This document shows positions 53,731 through 62,302 of a stretch of 64,000 nucleotides of DNA, piece by piece. Made by a program: the position numbers and the translations under genes. The stretch's first letter is position 1, and the number at the start of each line of letters is the position of its first letter. The notes under the pieces are model-generated. The model ran no database searches. It worked only from the letters and a program-made list of their open reading frames with translations, and had not been told where the DNA came from. The stretch comes from Clostridium fallax. GTDB taxonomy: Bacteria; Bacillota; Clostridia; Clostridiales; Clostridiaceae. The DNA lies in NCBI RefSeq assembly GCF_900129365.1, contig NZ_FQVM01000002.1:114950-178949 (forward strand), given 5' to 3'.

Positions 53731-54696
53731 ATGAAGATTGGGAATATTGAATTTAAAAATAATGTATTCCTTGCACCTATGGCTGGAGTTACTGACATAT
53801 CCTTTAGAGGATTATGTAAGGAGATGGGGTGCGGTTTAGTATATACGGAAATGGTAAGTGCTAAAGCACTTTATTATGGAAGTGAAAATACAAAAGAACT
53901 TTTAAGAATCTCAGAAGAGGAAAAACCAGTAGCAGTTCAGATGTTTGGAAATGAGCCTGAAATAATGGCTTATGCTGCAGAAAAGTTTTTTGTTCCTAAC
54001 GATGATATATGTGTTATTGATATAAATATGGGATGTCCTGCTCCTAAAATAGTTAAAAATGGAGAGGGATCAGCTTTAATGAAAAATCCTAATCTTGCAA
54101 GAGAAATTGTAAGAAAGGTAAAGTCAGTATCCCAAAAACCTGTAACAGTAAAATTTAGAAAAGGTTTTGACTCAGAAAATATTAATGCAGTAGAATTTGC
54201 AAAGTACATAGAAGATGGTGGAGCAGATACTATTGCAGTGCATGGTAGAACAAGAGAGCAAATGTATGAAGGAAAAGCTGATTGGGATATAATAGGTAAA
54301 GTAAAAGAAGCTGTATCTATACCTGTAATCGGAAATGGTGATGTTTTTACACCAGAAGATGCAGAGGAAATGATTAAACAATCTAATTGTGATGCTATAA
54401 TGATTGCTAGAGGTAGCATGGGAAATCCATGGTTATTTAAACAGATAAAACAAAAATTAAATGGTGAAAAAGTTACAGAACCAAAGGCAATAGATAAAAT
54501 AGATATGTGCATTAAGCATTATAAATTAGCACTAAAATATGATGGCGAATATAAAGCTATAAGAGAAATGAGAAAGCATGCTTCTTGGTATATAAAAGGA
54601 TTAAAAAACTGCACAGATATTAAAAATTTAATTAATACAAAGACAACTAGTAAAGAAGTACTAGAAATATTAGAAGAATATAAAAATATACTATAA
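53731..54696 (+). CDS. dusB: tRNA-dihydrouridine synthase B
   Basis: FMN-dependent enzyme that reduces uridines in tRNA D-loops. It is a TIM barrel starting FLAPMAGVTDISFRGLCKEMG, with the catalytic Cys in DINMGCPAPKIVKNGEGSALM, the FMN site VKFRKGFD and VHGRTREQMYEGKADW, and later GNGDVFTPEDA. 321 residues. It matches the Bacillus dus1 (yacF) position just before greA/lysS. The ribosome site AAGGAGAGTAG precedes the ATG. Confidence 0.96.
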   Translation: MKIGNIEFKNNVFLAPMAGVTDISFRGLCKEMGCGLVYTEMVSAKALYYGSENTKELLRISEEEKPVAVQMFGNEPEIMAYAAEKFFVPNDDICVIDINMGCPAPKIVKNGEGSALMKNPNLAREIVRKVKSVSQKPVTVKFRKGFDSENINAVEFAKYIEDGGADTIAVHGRTREQMYEGKADWDIIGKVKEAVSIPVIGNGDVFTPEDAEEMIKQSNCDAIMIARGSMGNPWLFKQIKQKLNGEKVTEPKAIDKIDMCIKHYKLALKYDGEYKAIREMRKHASWYIKGLKNCTDIKNLINTKTTSKEVLEILEEYKNIL

Positions 54697-55073
54697 TAAT
54701 AAAAATATATGATATAAAGTATTTTAAGATTATATTATTATGAATATAATTATTTAATAAAAACCATAATAACAAATAAATAAATCTTTAATATAAAAAT
54801 ATTATTAAATCTTAATCTACATTTATAAAATAATCACTTTATATTATAAGAAAATATAATATTCAGTGTTATAATAAATATTAATGCATAGAATTATACA
54901 AGACATTAGTAAATAAAATAATACTTTTTATTTATTCATTAAATAATAGATTATAAAAATGTTGACATATAAATATAATTACATCTATAATATTTAAATA
55001 AATTTTAAAAAGTATGTTAATTTCATAAATTATGATATATTATAATAGTATGATTATCGAAGGGGAGAAAGAT
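54697..55073 (+). promoter_or_regulatory. greA promoter region
   Basis: A 377-base AT-rich gap. A promoter lies at -35 TTGACA (54962-54967) and -10 TATAAT (54986-54991), with an 18-base spacer, about 80 bases before greA. No hairpin terminator for dusB is evident, so transcription from coaX-dusB could also enter greA-lysS. Confidence 0.6.
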
Positions 55074-55556
55074 ATGAGCGAAGCAAAAAAGTATATTATG
55101 ACCTATGAAGGTGTAAAGAAATTAGAAGAAGAATTAGAATATTTAAAAACAGTTAAGAGAAAAGAAATAACTGAAAAAATAAAAGTTGCATTAGGTTATG
55201 GAGACTTAAGTGAAAACTCAGAGTATGATGAAGCTAAGAACGAACAAGCTTTTACAGAAGGAAGAATTCTTCAACTTGAAAATATGCTAAAGAATGCTGT
55301 CGTTGTAGATGAGTCAGAAATATCAACAGATACAGTTTCAATTGGAACTACAGTTAAAGTTAAAGATTACGAATTTGATGAAGAGGTAGAGTATACATTA
55401 GTAGGTTCAGCAGAAGCTGATCCAATGAATGATAAAATATCAAATGAATCACCAGTTGGGGAAGCGCTAATTGGTAAAAAAGTTGGAGATGTAGTTGAAG
55501 TAAATGCACCGCAAGGCATAATAAAATTAGAAATTCTAGAAATTAAAAGAGTGTAA
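55074..55556 (+). CDS. greA: Transcription elongation factor GreA
   Basis: Binds the RNA polymerase secondary channel and stimulates cleavage of backtracked RNA. The N-terminal coiled coil (YIMTYEGVKKLEEELEYLK to about residue 75) carries the acidic tip motif GDLSENSEYDEAKNEQ; a C-terminal FKBP-like domain contains the VGSAEADP and SPVGEALIGKKVGD motifs. 160 residues. The frame extends 14 codons upstream, but ATG at 55074 follows AAGGGGAGAAAG. lysS starts 15 bases after the stop, giving a greA-lysS operon. Confidence 0.97.
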   Translation: MSEAKKYIMTYEGVKKLEEELEYLKTVKRKEITEKIKVALGYGDLSENSEYDEAKNEQAFTEGRILQLENMLKNAVVVDESEISTDTVSIGTTVKVKDYEFDEEVEYTLVGSAEADPMNDKISNESPVGEALIGKKVGDVVEVNAPQGIIKLEILEIKRV

Positions 55557-55570
55557 CGGAGGGATTATTA

Positions 55571-57076
55571 ATGTCAAATGAGGAAATAAACATTGCTGAA
55601 CAAGAAGCTCAGTTTAATGAACAAGAAAAGTTAAGAAGAGAGAAGCTTGCTGCGTTAAAAGATGCGGGCAAAGACCCATTTGATGTATACAAAGTAAATA
55701 AAACACATAACTCAATTGAGGTTAAAGGTAACTTTGAAGAATTAGAAGGAAAAGAAGTTACTGTTGCTGGAAGACTTATGTCTAAAAGAGGACAAGGAAA
55801 AGTAGTATTTGCTGATCTTTTAGATAGAGATGGAAAGATTCAGTTATTTGTAAAAATTGATGCAGTAGGTGAAGAAAATCTTAAAGCCTTTAAAGCTTTA
55901 GACCTAGGTGACTGGTTATGTGCTACAGGAGAAGTATTTAAAACTAAAGCTGGAGAGGTATCAGTTAAGGTTAGTAGTTATGAATTAATCTGTAAATCTT
56001 TAAAGCCATTACCAGAAAAGTGGCATGGGTTAAAGGATCCAGATTTAAGATATAGACAAAGAGAAGTAGATATAATCACTAATCCAGAAGTTAAAGATAC
56101 TTTTATAAAGAGAGTTAAAATAATAAAAGCTATTAGAGAATTCCTTGATAATAGAGGATACATGGAAGTTGAAACACCTATACTTTCACCTATAGCTGGT
56201 GGTGCTGCTGCTAGACCATTTATAACACACCACAATGCTTTAGATATAGATATGTATTTAAGAATTGCTACTGAGCTTTATCTAAAAAGATGTATAGTAG
56301 CTGGTTTTGAAAAAGTATACGATATGGGTAAAAACTTTAGAAATGAAGGAATAAGTGTAAGACATAATCCAGAGTTTACTATGATAGAATTATATGAAGC
56401 TTTTGCAGACTATAAAGATATGATGGAAATAATGGAAAATCTAATTGCTTATGCAGCACAAAAAGTTCTTGGAACTACAAAAATAACTTATCAAGGAACT
56501 GAAATAGATTTAACACCACCATGGAGAAGAATAACTATGGTAGATGCCGTTAAAGAATATGCAGGTATAGACTATAACAACTTTAAATCTGACGAAGATG
56601 CTCAAGCTATAGCTAAAGAAAAAGGCTTAGAGTTTAAGAAGGATCTTAAGGAAGTAACTAAGGGAGAAGTTCTTAATGCTTTATATGAAGAATATGCAGA
56701 AGAGCATATGATTCAACCAACATTTATAATGGACTATCCAGTAGAAATTTCACCTCTAACTAAAAAGAAGAGAGGAAATGAAATGTTTACTGAAAGATTT
56801 GAAGGATTTATATTTGGTAGAGAAGTATGTAACTCTTACTCAGAGTTAAATGACCCAATAGTTCAAAGAGAAAGATTTGAACAACAAGCTAAGGAAAGAG
56901 AGCTTGGAGATGATGAAGCATACGTTATAGATGAAGAGTTTATGAGCGCTCTTGAAACTGGTATGCCACCAACAGGGGGATTAGGAATAGGTATAGATAG
57001 AATAATAATGTTCCTTACTGATGCAGCATCAATAAGAGACGTAATTTTATTCCCAACTATGAAACCACAAAACTAA
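55571..57076 (+). CDS. lysS: Lysyl-tRNA synthetase (class II)
   Basis: Charges tRNA-Lys. The N-terminal OB-fold (about 60-170, VTVAGRLMSKRGQGKVVFADL) is followed by the class II core with motif 2 (KNFRNEGISVRHNPEFTMIE) and motif 3 (GGLGIGIDRIIMFLTDAASIRDVILFP). 501 residues, full length. The ribosome site CGGAGGGATTATTA precedes the ATG. No T-box is seen upstream, unlike asnS and glyS here; expression presumably comes with greA. Confidence 0.98.
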   Translation: MSNEEINIAEQEAQFNEQEKLRREKLAALKDAGKDPFDVYKVNKTHNSIEVKGNFEELEGKEVTVAGRLMSKRGQGKVVFADLLDRDGKIQLFVKIDAVGEENLKAFKALDLGDWLCATGEVFKTKAGEVSVKVSSYELICKSLKPLPEKWHGLKDPDLRYRQREVDIITNPEVKDTFIKRVKIIKAIREFLDNRGYMEVETPILSPIAGGAAARPFITHHNALDIDMYLRIATELYLKRCIVAGFEKVYDMGKNFRNEGISVRHNPEFTMIELYEAFADYKDMMEIMENLIAYAAQKVLGTTKITYQGTEIDLTPPWRRITMVDAVKEYAGIDYNNFKSDEDAQAIAKEKGLEFKKDLKEVTKGEVLNALYEEYAEEHMIQPTFIMDYPVEISPLTKKKRGNEMFTERFEGFIFGREVCNSYSELNDPIVQRERFEQQAKERELGDDEAYVIDEEFMSALETGMPPTGGLGIGIDRIIMFLTDAASIRDVILFPTMKPQN

Positions 57077-57107
57077 TTAGAACTAAATAAATATAACTTA
57101 TTTACAT

Positions 57108-57210
57108 AAAAGGAGCTTTATCAAAATTTAATTCATATGCAATATATAGTAATGTATATATATTACTATAATTGTTAGTGGAGAGTTGTTATGATATAGC
57201 TCCTTTTAAT
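57108..57210 (+). terminator. Long-range stem-loop after lysS
   Basis: AAAAGGAGCT (57108-57117) pairs with AGCTCCTTTT (57198-57207), with ATCA/TGAT adding pairs inside. The ~80-base loop contains its own small hairpin (ATAGTAAT…ATTACTAT). It probably ends greA-lysS transcription, but the loop is unusually long. Confidence 0.6.
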
Positions 57211-57332
57211 TTTAACAATGAATAAATTAAAAACAGTAAAGAATTAAAATTAATCCTAAAAACAATTTTATTTAATAAAAATACACAATATAAATAAAAC
57301 ATAAAAAAACTTAAAAATTTTTTAAAAAATAC

Positions 57333-57360
57333 TTGCAAAAATAATATTTGATGATATAAT
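57333..57360 (+). promoter_or_regulatory. Promoter of tRNA-Asn
   Basis: -35 TTGCAA (57333-57338) and -10 TATAAT (57355-57360) with a 16-base spacer, 17 bases before the tRNA. Confidence 0.8.
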
Positions 57361-57377
57361 AATAAATGTAGAAACGT

Positions 57378-57452
<75 letters not shown>

Positions 57453-57465
57453 ATTTTCTAAGTGT

Positions 57466-57495
57466 AGTAATGCGATGTCATTGCTTTTTTTATTT
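57466..57495 (+). terminator. Terminator of tRNA-Asn
   Basis: AGTAATG pairs with CATTGCT (one wobble) around CGATGT, followed by TTTTTTT. Confidence 0.85.
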
Positions 57496-57508
57496 TATAT
57501 GAAATTTT

Positions 57509-57560
57509 AAGGTCAAGATTAAAACAGATATTTATAAATCTATTTTAATTTTGACCTTTT
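57509..57560. terminator. Terminator of the orphan minus-strand gene (bidirectional)
   Basis: AAGGTCAAGATTAAAA pairs with TTTTAATTTTGACCTT, with AGAT/ATCT adding pairs inside. The T run on the minus strand serves the gene at 57573-58196. Confidence 0.85.
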
Positions 57561-57572
57561 GTATATTGCAAT

Positions 57573-58196
57573 TTAAAGAGAGAACTTACTACAAAATAAA
57601 TTCCAAAGGTTCTCAATAGGTATTGAAAGATGACTTAAAGCTAATTTTATATTTAATGGAATTATAGTAGCATAACCATTATTACCATAATATAAACCAG
57701 GATCAGCTTCTAAGTAATGAAGTATTATAATTACTGCATAAGTTAATATGGATATCGGGTTATTATATGTTACAAGGGGTTGAACAGCATTTCCGTTAGA
57801 TATTGTTAAGTTTAGTGATGGAATATAATTTATATCTGAATCTTCTAATGTAAAGTCTCTTGATAATATATTATGAATGAATTTATTTATGCTTTTGTCT
57901 TTGTGAATTATAAAATCTTTATCATAGCTTATCTTATTGTCCAAAACTTCTTGAATATAAAGTCCTAATATAAAATTATAAAAACTTATTTCATAGTTAG
58001 TATAAAGGGTGCTTTTGGTAGATGAAGTATTAATAGGTGAAGTAGATAAGAAGCAATAAACTCTATTTGAATTGGCAAATATAAAATTATCATTTCTTAT
58101 AAAAGGCATTATATTGCCTAGCAAAGTATTTATTGCAGGTTGAACTCTTGGTTTAGCTCCTAAAATATCGCTATAATTTATTTTTTTTCTTCCCAT
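57573..58196 (-). CDS. Protein of unknown function, 207 residues
   Basis: A real gene by signals: ATG start seven bases after AAAGGTGATTC, intact frame, and a strong terminator just past the stop. The product starts MGRKKINYSDILGAKPRVQPA and is rich in Asn, Ile, Ser and Tyr. It has no signal peptide; a moderately hydrophobic stretch (about 150-165, ISILTYAVIIILHYL) could be a buried helix or a single membrane segment. There are no Cys or His clusters suggesting metal binding. I do not recognise a domain. It stands alone between tRNA-Asn and the glyS T-box, opposite in direction to all its neighbours. Confidence 0.75.
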   Translation of the reverse strand: MGRKKINYSDILGAKPRVQPAINTLLGNIMPFIRNDNFIFANSNRVYCFLSTSPINTSSTKSTLYTNYEISFYNFILGLYIQEVLDNKISYDKDFIIHKDKSINKFIHNILSRDFTLEDSDINYIPSLNLTISNGNAVQPLVTYNNPISILTYAVIIILHYLEADPGLYYGNNGYATIIPLNIKLALSHLSIPIENLWNLFCSKFSL

Positions 58197-58403
58197 GAAT
58201 CACCTTTTATACTTAGTAATAATATTATAATATGAGAATATTTTAATGATGTTAAAGTAAGATTCTATAATATACTAAAAGATAGTATATTATATTATGT
58301 TTTGGTAATAATATATAATAAATATTTGTAACTAAATTAAGTGAAAGATTATAATATAATTAATATAAAGTTTTAATAGATACTTAAGTTTATTAAATCT
58401 TTC

Positions 58404-58431
58404 TTGACAATAAATTAATATTTGATACAAT
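58404..58431 (+). promoter_or_regulatory. Promoter of the glyS T-box transcript
   Basis: -35 TTGACA (58404-58409) and -10 TACAAT (58426-58431) with a 16-base spacer, just before the leader. Confidence 0.75.
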
Positions 58432-58439
58432 AAGTAGTA

Positions 58440-58640
58440 TAAAATTCATAAAGAAAACATGATGACGAAGAAGAGTATCTTTAAAGTTTTTTTAGAGAGA
58501 TGGTGTTTGGTGCAAACCATTAAAGCTTTTGAGGGAAGGGAACTTCTGAATGTTTAATTTTTAAGTAGGGCTTATGCCAAGAAGGGTGGAACCGCGGAAT
58601 AATTTCGTCCCTTTGAGGTTTTAAGGCTTTTTTTATTTTA
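58440..58640 (+). promoter_or_regulatory. T-box leader of glyS
   Basis: The conserved AGGGTGGAACCGCGG is at 58583-58597, with the pairing CGTCCCT downstream (antiterminator). A CCTT…AAGG hairpin and T run (58610-58640) can form a terminator. The Stem I region carries the AGTA loop motif. Its 3' side contains GGGAAGGGAACTTCT, so Gly-type GGA/GGG triplets occupy the expected specifier place; the exact codon is not certain. Confidence 0.88.
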
Positions 58641-58718
58641 TAAAAATTTTTTAGTACTAAAAATAGTCAAATTAAGATCATTAAATAAATGTGATAAAAA
58701 TCATATGGAGGGATATAC

Positions 58719-60110
58719 ATGGCAGTAGAAAAGACAATGGAAAAGATCGTTGCACTTTGTAAAAATAGAGGATTTATATTTCCTGGTTCAGAGATATATG
58801 GAGGATTAGCTAACTCATGGGATTATGGTCCTTTAGGAGTAGAATTTAAAAATAATGTAAAAAAAGCATGGTGGAAAAAATTTGTTCAAGAGAGTCCATA
58901 TAATGTAGGTGTTGACTGTGCAATACTAATGAATAAAGAAGTTTGGGTTGCATCAGGCCATGTTGGAGGATTCTCAGATCCTTTAATGGATTGTAAAGAT
59001 TGTAAGGCTAGATTTAGAGCAGATAAAATAATAGAAGATCATATGACAGCTAATGGAGTAGAAGTTGCCTCAGCAGATGGTTGGTCAAATGAAGAACTAA
59101 AAAAATATATAGATGATAATAATATAGTTTGCCCTAAATGTGGAAAGAAAAACTTTACAGATATAAGAAAGTTCAACTTAATGTTTAAAACATTCCAAGG
59201 AGTTACTGAAGATGCAAAGTCAGAAATATACTTAAGACCAGAAACAGCTCAAGGTATATTTGTAAACTTTAAAACTGTTCAAAGAACATCAAGAAAGAAA
59301 GTGCCATTTGGTATAGCTCAAATAGGTAAATCCTTCAGAAATGAAATAACTCCAGGAAACTTTACATTTAGAACAAGAGAATTTGAGCAAATGGAACTTG
59401 AATTCTTCTGCAAACCTGGAACAGATTTAGAATGGTTTGAATATTGGAGAGATTACTGCTGGAATTTCTTATTAAACTTAGGTGCTAAAGAAGAAAATTT
59501 AAGAATGAGAAATCATGAGCAAGAAGAATTATCATTTTATTCAAAGGCTACATCTGATATAGAATATTTATTCCCATTTGGATGGGGAGAGTTATGGGGA
59601 ATAGCTGATAGAACAGACTATGACTTAACTAAGCACCAAGAACATTCAGGTGAAGATATGAACTATATGGATCCTCAAACAAAAGAGAAATATGTTCCAT
59701 ATTGTATAGAGCCATCATTAGGAGCTGATAGAGTTGCTTTAGCATTCTTAGTTGATGCTTATGATGAAGAAGAATTAGAAGGGGGAGATGTTAGAACAGT
59801 TATGCATTTACATCCAGCATTAGCTCCATTTAAAGCTGCTGTTTTACCACTTTCAAAGAAACTTTCAGAGAAGGCAGATGAAGTATATTCAATGTTAAGA
59901 AAGAACTTTAATATTGAGTATGATGAGGCAGGAAGTATAGGTAAGAGATATAGAAGACAAGATGAGATAGGAACTCCATATTGTATAACTATAGACTTTC
60001 ATACTTTAGAAGATGAAGCAGTTACTGTTAGAGATAGAGATACAATGACTCAAGTAAGAATGAAAATAGATGAGCTAGAGAAATTCTTATTAGATAAAAT
60101 GCAATTTTAA
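58719..60110 (+). CDS. glyS: Glycyl-tRNA synthetase (dimeric type)
   Basis: Class II synthetase of the alpha2 (eukaryote/Gram-positive) type, not the bacterial alpha/beta tetramer. The N-terminus KIVALCKNRGFIFPGSEIYGGL is family-specific. Zinc-type CxxC pairs occur in the insertion (CKDC, CPKC). Motif 2 is FRNEITPGNFTFRTREFEQ, motif 3 is EPSLGADRVALAF, and there is a C-terminal anticodon domain (about 360-463). 463 residues. It is controlled by the upstream T-box and followed by a strong terminator. The ribosome site TGGAGGGATATAC precedes the ATG. Confidence 0.97.
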   Translation: MAVEKTMEKIVALCKNRGFIFPGSEIYGGLANSWDYGPLGVEFKNNVKKAWWKKFVQESPYNVGVDCAILMNKEVWVASGHVGGFSDPLMDCKDCKARFRADKIIEDHMTANGVEVASADGWSNEELKKYIDDNNIVCPKCGKKNFTDIRKFNLMFKTFQGVTEDAKSEIYLRPETAQGIFVNFKTVQRTSRKKVPFGIAQIGKSFRNEITPGNFTFRTREFEQMELEFFCKPGTDLEWFEYWRDYCWNFLLNLGAKEENLRMRNHEQEELSFYSKATSDIEYLFPFGWGELWGIADRTDYDLTKHQEHSGEDMNYMDPQTKEKYVPYCIEPSLGADRVALAFLVDAYDEEELEGGDVRTVMHLHPALAPFKAAVLPLSKKLSEKADEVYSMLRKNFNIEYDEAGSIGKRYRRQDEIGTPYCITIDFHTLEDEAVTVRDRDTMTQVRMKIDELEKFLLDKMQF

Positions 60111-60128
60111 TAAATTAATTTAGATTTT

Positions 60129-60162
60129 AAGCTAGAAAGATTACTAACTTTCTAGCTTTTTT
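60129..60162 (+). terminator. Terminator after glyS
   Basis: AAGCTAGAAAG pairs with CTTTCTAGCTT and is followed by TTTTT. Confidence 0.92.
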
Positions 60163-60770
60163 TATATTTAATTTTATAAATAATTATATAAAAGTTTATA
60201 TGCTTTTTTATATAATATTAATCTATAGATCCATTTGTGTTGATTAATATGCATTCTTATATTAATTATAAAACATGAATAAAAACATATCTTTAATTCT
60301 AACTTTAAAAATTATTTATTATCTATAAAGTTATTTTATTTTTAATTTATTAAAATAAATTAGATTTATACTATTAATGTACATTTAGCTTAATTACTAT
60401 CACTATATAATCTATAAAAGGTATTTTAAATTATTTAAGAAATGGATAGTAGACGGACATCTATAATAGAATTTTTTAATTAAACAAATATAAAAAATTA
60501 GCTATATGTGGCATTATAGAAGGAATAGTAACTGGTAATTACCATACTTGTTAAAAAAGTAACAAAATTAAGGAAGTTGAAAGGTTGCTATTGGAAATTG
60601 AATTGGATATTATGTAATAAATTTACATTGGATTTGGTATATAATAAACCTCATAAACTTTTATATTACATAGAATAAATTTTTCTAGGGTGTTATAATT
60701 AGAATAAATTGGGACAGTATATATAAATAAATTATATAATATATGAAGAAACATCTTGGAGGAGTTAATA
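60163..60770 (+). other. Long gene-free stretch before murD
   Basis: About 600 bases, among the longest non-coding stretches of the window. The first 250 bases are A/T with nothing visible. The second half is less extreme in composition. It holds a small palindrome TGGTAATTACCA (60533-60544) and a 49-codon open stretch (60532-60678) without ATG/GTG/TTG plus ribosome site, which may be chance or a gene remnant. The murD promoter must lie near the right end; no clear consensus is seen. No known riboswitch is recognised. Confidence 0.4.
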
Positions 60771-62150
60771 ATGAAAAGGGATTTTAGTGAGTTTAAAAGC
60801 TTTATTAGGGGTAAGAAGGTAGCAGTAGTAGGGATAGGTATAAGTAATATACCATTGATACATTTTTTAGTTAGACTAGGAGCTTCTGTTACTGCCTTTG
60901 ATAAAAAAGATAAATCACAATTAGAGGATGTTATAAAATCATTTAAAGATGAAAAGGTTAATTTTGAATTAGGGGGAAATTATTTAGATAGACTTAAAGG
61001 TTTTGATGTTGTTTTTAAAACTCCATCCATGAGAGTTGATTGCGATGCTTTGGTTAATATAAAAAATGAAGGAGCGTATATCACATCTGAAATGGAGGAG
61101 TTTGTAAAATATTGTCCTTGTAAAGTGTATGGAGTTACTGGAAGTGATGGAAAAACAACTACAACTTCAATAATATATAACTTATTAAAGGAACAAGGAT
61201 ATAAAACTTGGATAGGTGGCAATATAGGAATGCCTCTATTTTCTCAAATTGAAGATATGACTAAGGATGATAAAGTAGTTTTAGAGTTATCAAGTTTTCA
61301 GCTTATGACGATGGATTGTGAGGTTGATGTGGCTATAGTTACCAATTTAAGTCCTAATCATCTAGATATACATAAAGATATGAATGAATATATTGAAGCT
61401 AAAAAAAATATATTTAAATATCAAAAACAAAATGATTTACTTATAATAAATGATGAAAATAAAATAACTAAAACTTTTGATAGAGAAGCAAAAGGAAAAG
61501 TATTAAAATTTAGCTCTCAAAAAGTAATTGAAGACGGTGGATATTATAAAGATGGACAATTATTTATAAAGGGTAAAAAAATATGTGATAAAGATGATAT
61601 AGTTATAAGAGGTATGCATAATGTAGAAAATTATTTGGCTGCATTTTTAGCGGTAAATGAATGTGTAGATTCTTCTGTTATGAGGAAAGTGGCTATGACA
61701 TTTGAAGGTGTTGAGCATAGAATGGAGTTTGTTAGGGAGCTAGATGGAGTAAAATATTATAATGATTCTATTGCTTCTAGCCCGACTAGAACTTTAGCTA
61801 GCTTAAAAGGCTATGGAGAAAAATGTATACTTATTGCTGGAGGATATGATAAACATATACCTTTTGATCCTTTAGCTTTTGAAGGATATCCATATATTAA
61901 AACTGTTATAATAATGGGATTAACAAAGGATAAGATAAAGGCCTCTTTTGATAAATTAGAAGCAGAAAAAGGAATAAAAGTTCCTTATATAATAGTAAGC
62001 AATTTAGAAGAAGCTGTATCTAAAGCTAAGGATATATCTAAAAATGGAGATGTAGTTACTTTATCACCAGCTTGTGCAAGTTTTGATATGTTTGCAAATT
62101 TTGAAGTAAGAGGTAAAAAGTTTAAAGAGTTAGTAAAATTATTAAAATAA
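60771..62150 (+). CDS. murD: UDP-N-acetylmuramoylalanine--D-glutamate ligase
   Basis: Adds D-Glu to UDP-MurNAc-L-Ala, the step after MurC. 459 residues. The N-domain starts KKVAVVGIGISNIPLIHFLV, the P-loop is GVTGSDGKTTTTSI (SD where TN is common), ELSSFQL and NLSPNHLDIHKDMNEYIEAK follow, and the C-domain has NDSIASSPTRTLASL and LSPACASFDMF typical of MurD. In-frame ATG five codons upstream is rejected because ATG at 60771 follows GGAGGAGTTAAT. It is a single gene far from any division cluster. Confidence 0.95.
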   Translation: MKRDFSEFKSFIRGKKVAVVGIGISNIPLIHFLVRLGASVTAFDKKDKSQLEDVIKSFKDEKVNFELGGNYLDRLKGFDVVFKTPSMRVDCDALVNIKNEGAYITSEMEEFVKYCPCKVYGVTGSDGKTTTTSIIYNLLKEQGYKTWIGGNIGMPLFSQIEDMTKDDKVVLELSSFQLMTMDCEVDVAIVTNLSPNHLDIHKDMNEYIEAKKNIFKYQKQNDLLIINDENKITKTFDREAKGKVLKFSSQKVIEDGGYYKDGQLFIKGKKICDKDDIVIRGMHNVENYLAAFLAVNECVDSSVMRKVAMTFEGVEHRMEFVRELDGVKYYNDSIASSPTRTLASLKGYGEKCILIAGGYDKHIPFDPLAFEGYPYIKTVIIMGLTKDKIKASFDKLEAEKGIKVPYIIVSNLEEAVSKAKDISKNGDVVTLSPACASFDMFANFEVRGKKFKELVKLLK

Positions 62151-62188
62151 ATTTTTCTACTTATATTATATATGTAATTTAAAGTTTT

Positions 62189-62225
62189 AAAGGAGCCTTA
62201 TTAAAATTTTAATAAGGCTCCTTTA
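62189..62225 (+). terminator. Terminator after murD
   Basis: AAAGGAGCCTTATTAAAA pairs with TTTTAATAAGGCTCCTTT almost perfectly. It would also work on the other strand for the lipoprotein gene. Confidence 0.92.
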
Positions 62226-62302
62226 ATCATTTTTATTATATTAAAATAATTATAAAAATTAAAGTTATTTAAATAAAAGATCTACATTTTAAATAAGTAT
62301 AT

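Noticed and set aside
60532..60678. A 49-codon gene before murD
   Set aside because: It has no usable start codon with a ribosome site, and its composition is that of the surrounding gap. It was kept only as a possible remnant.
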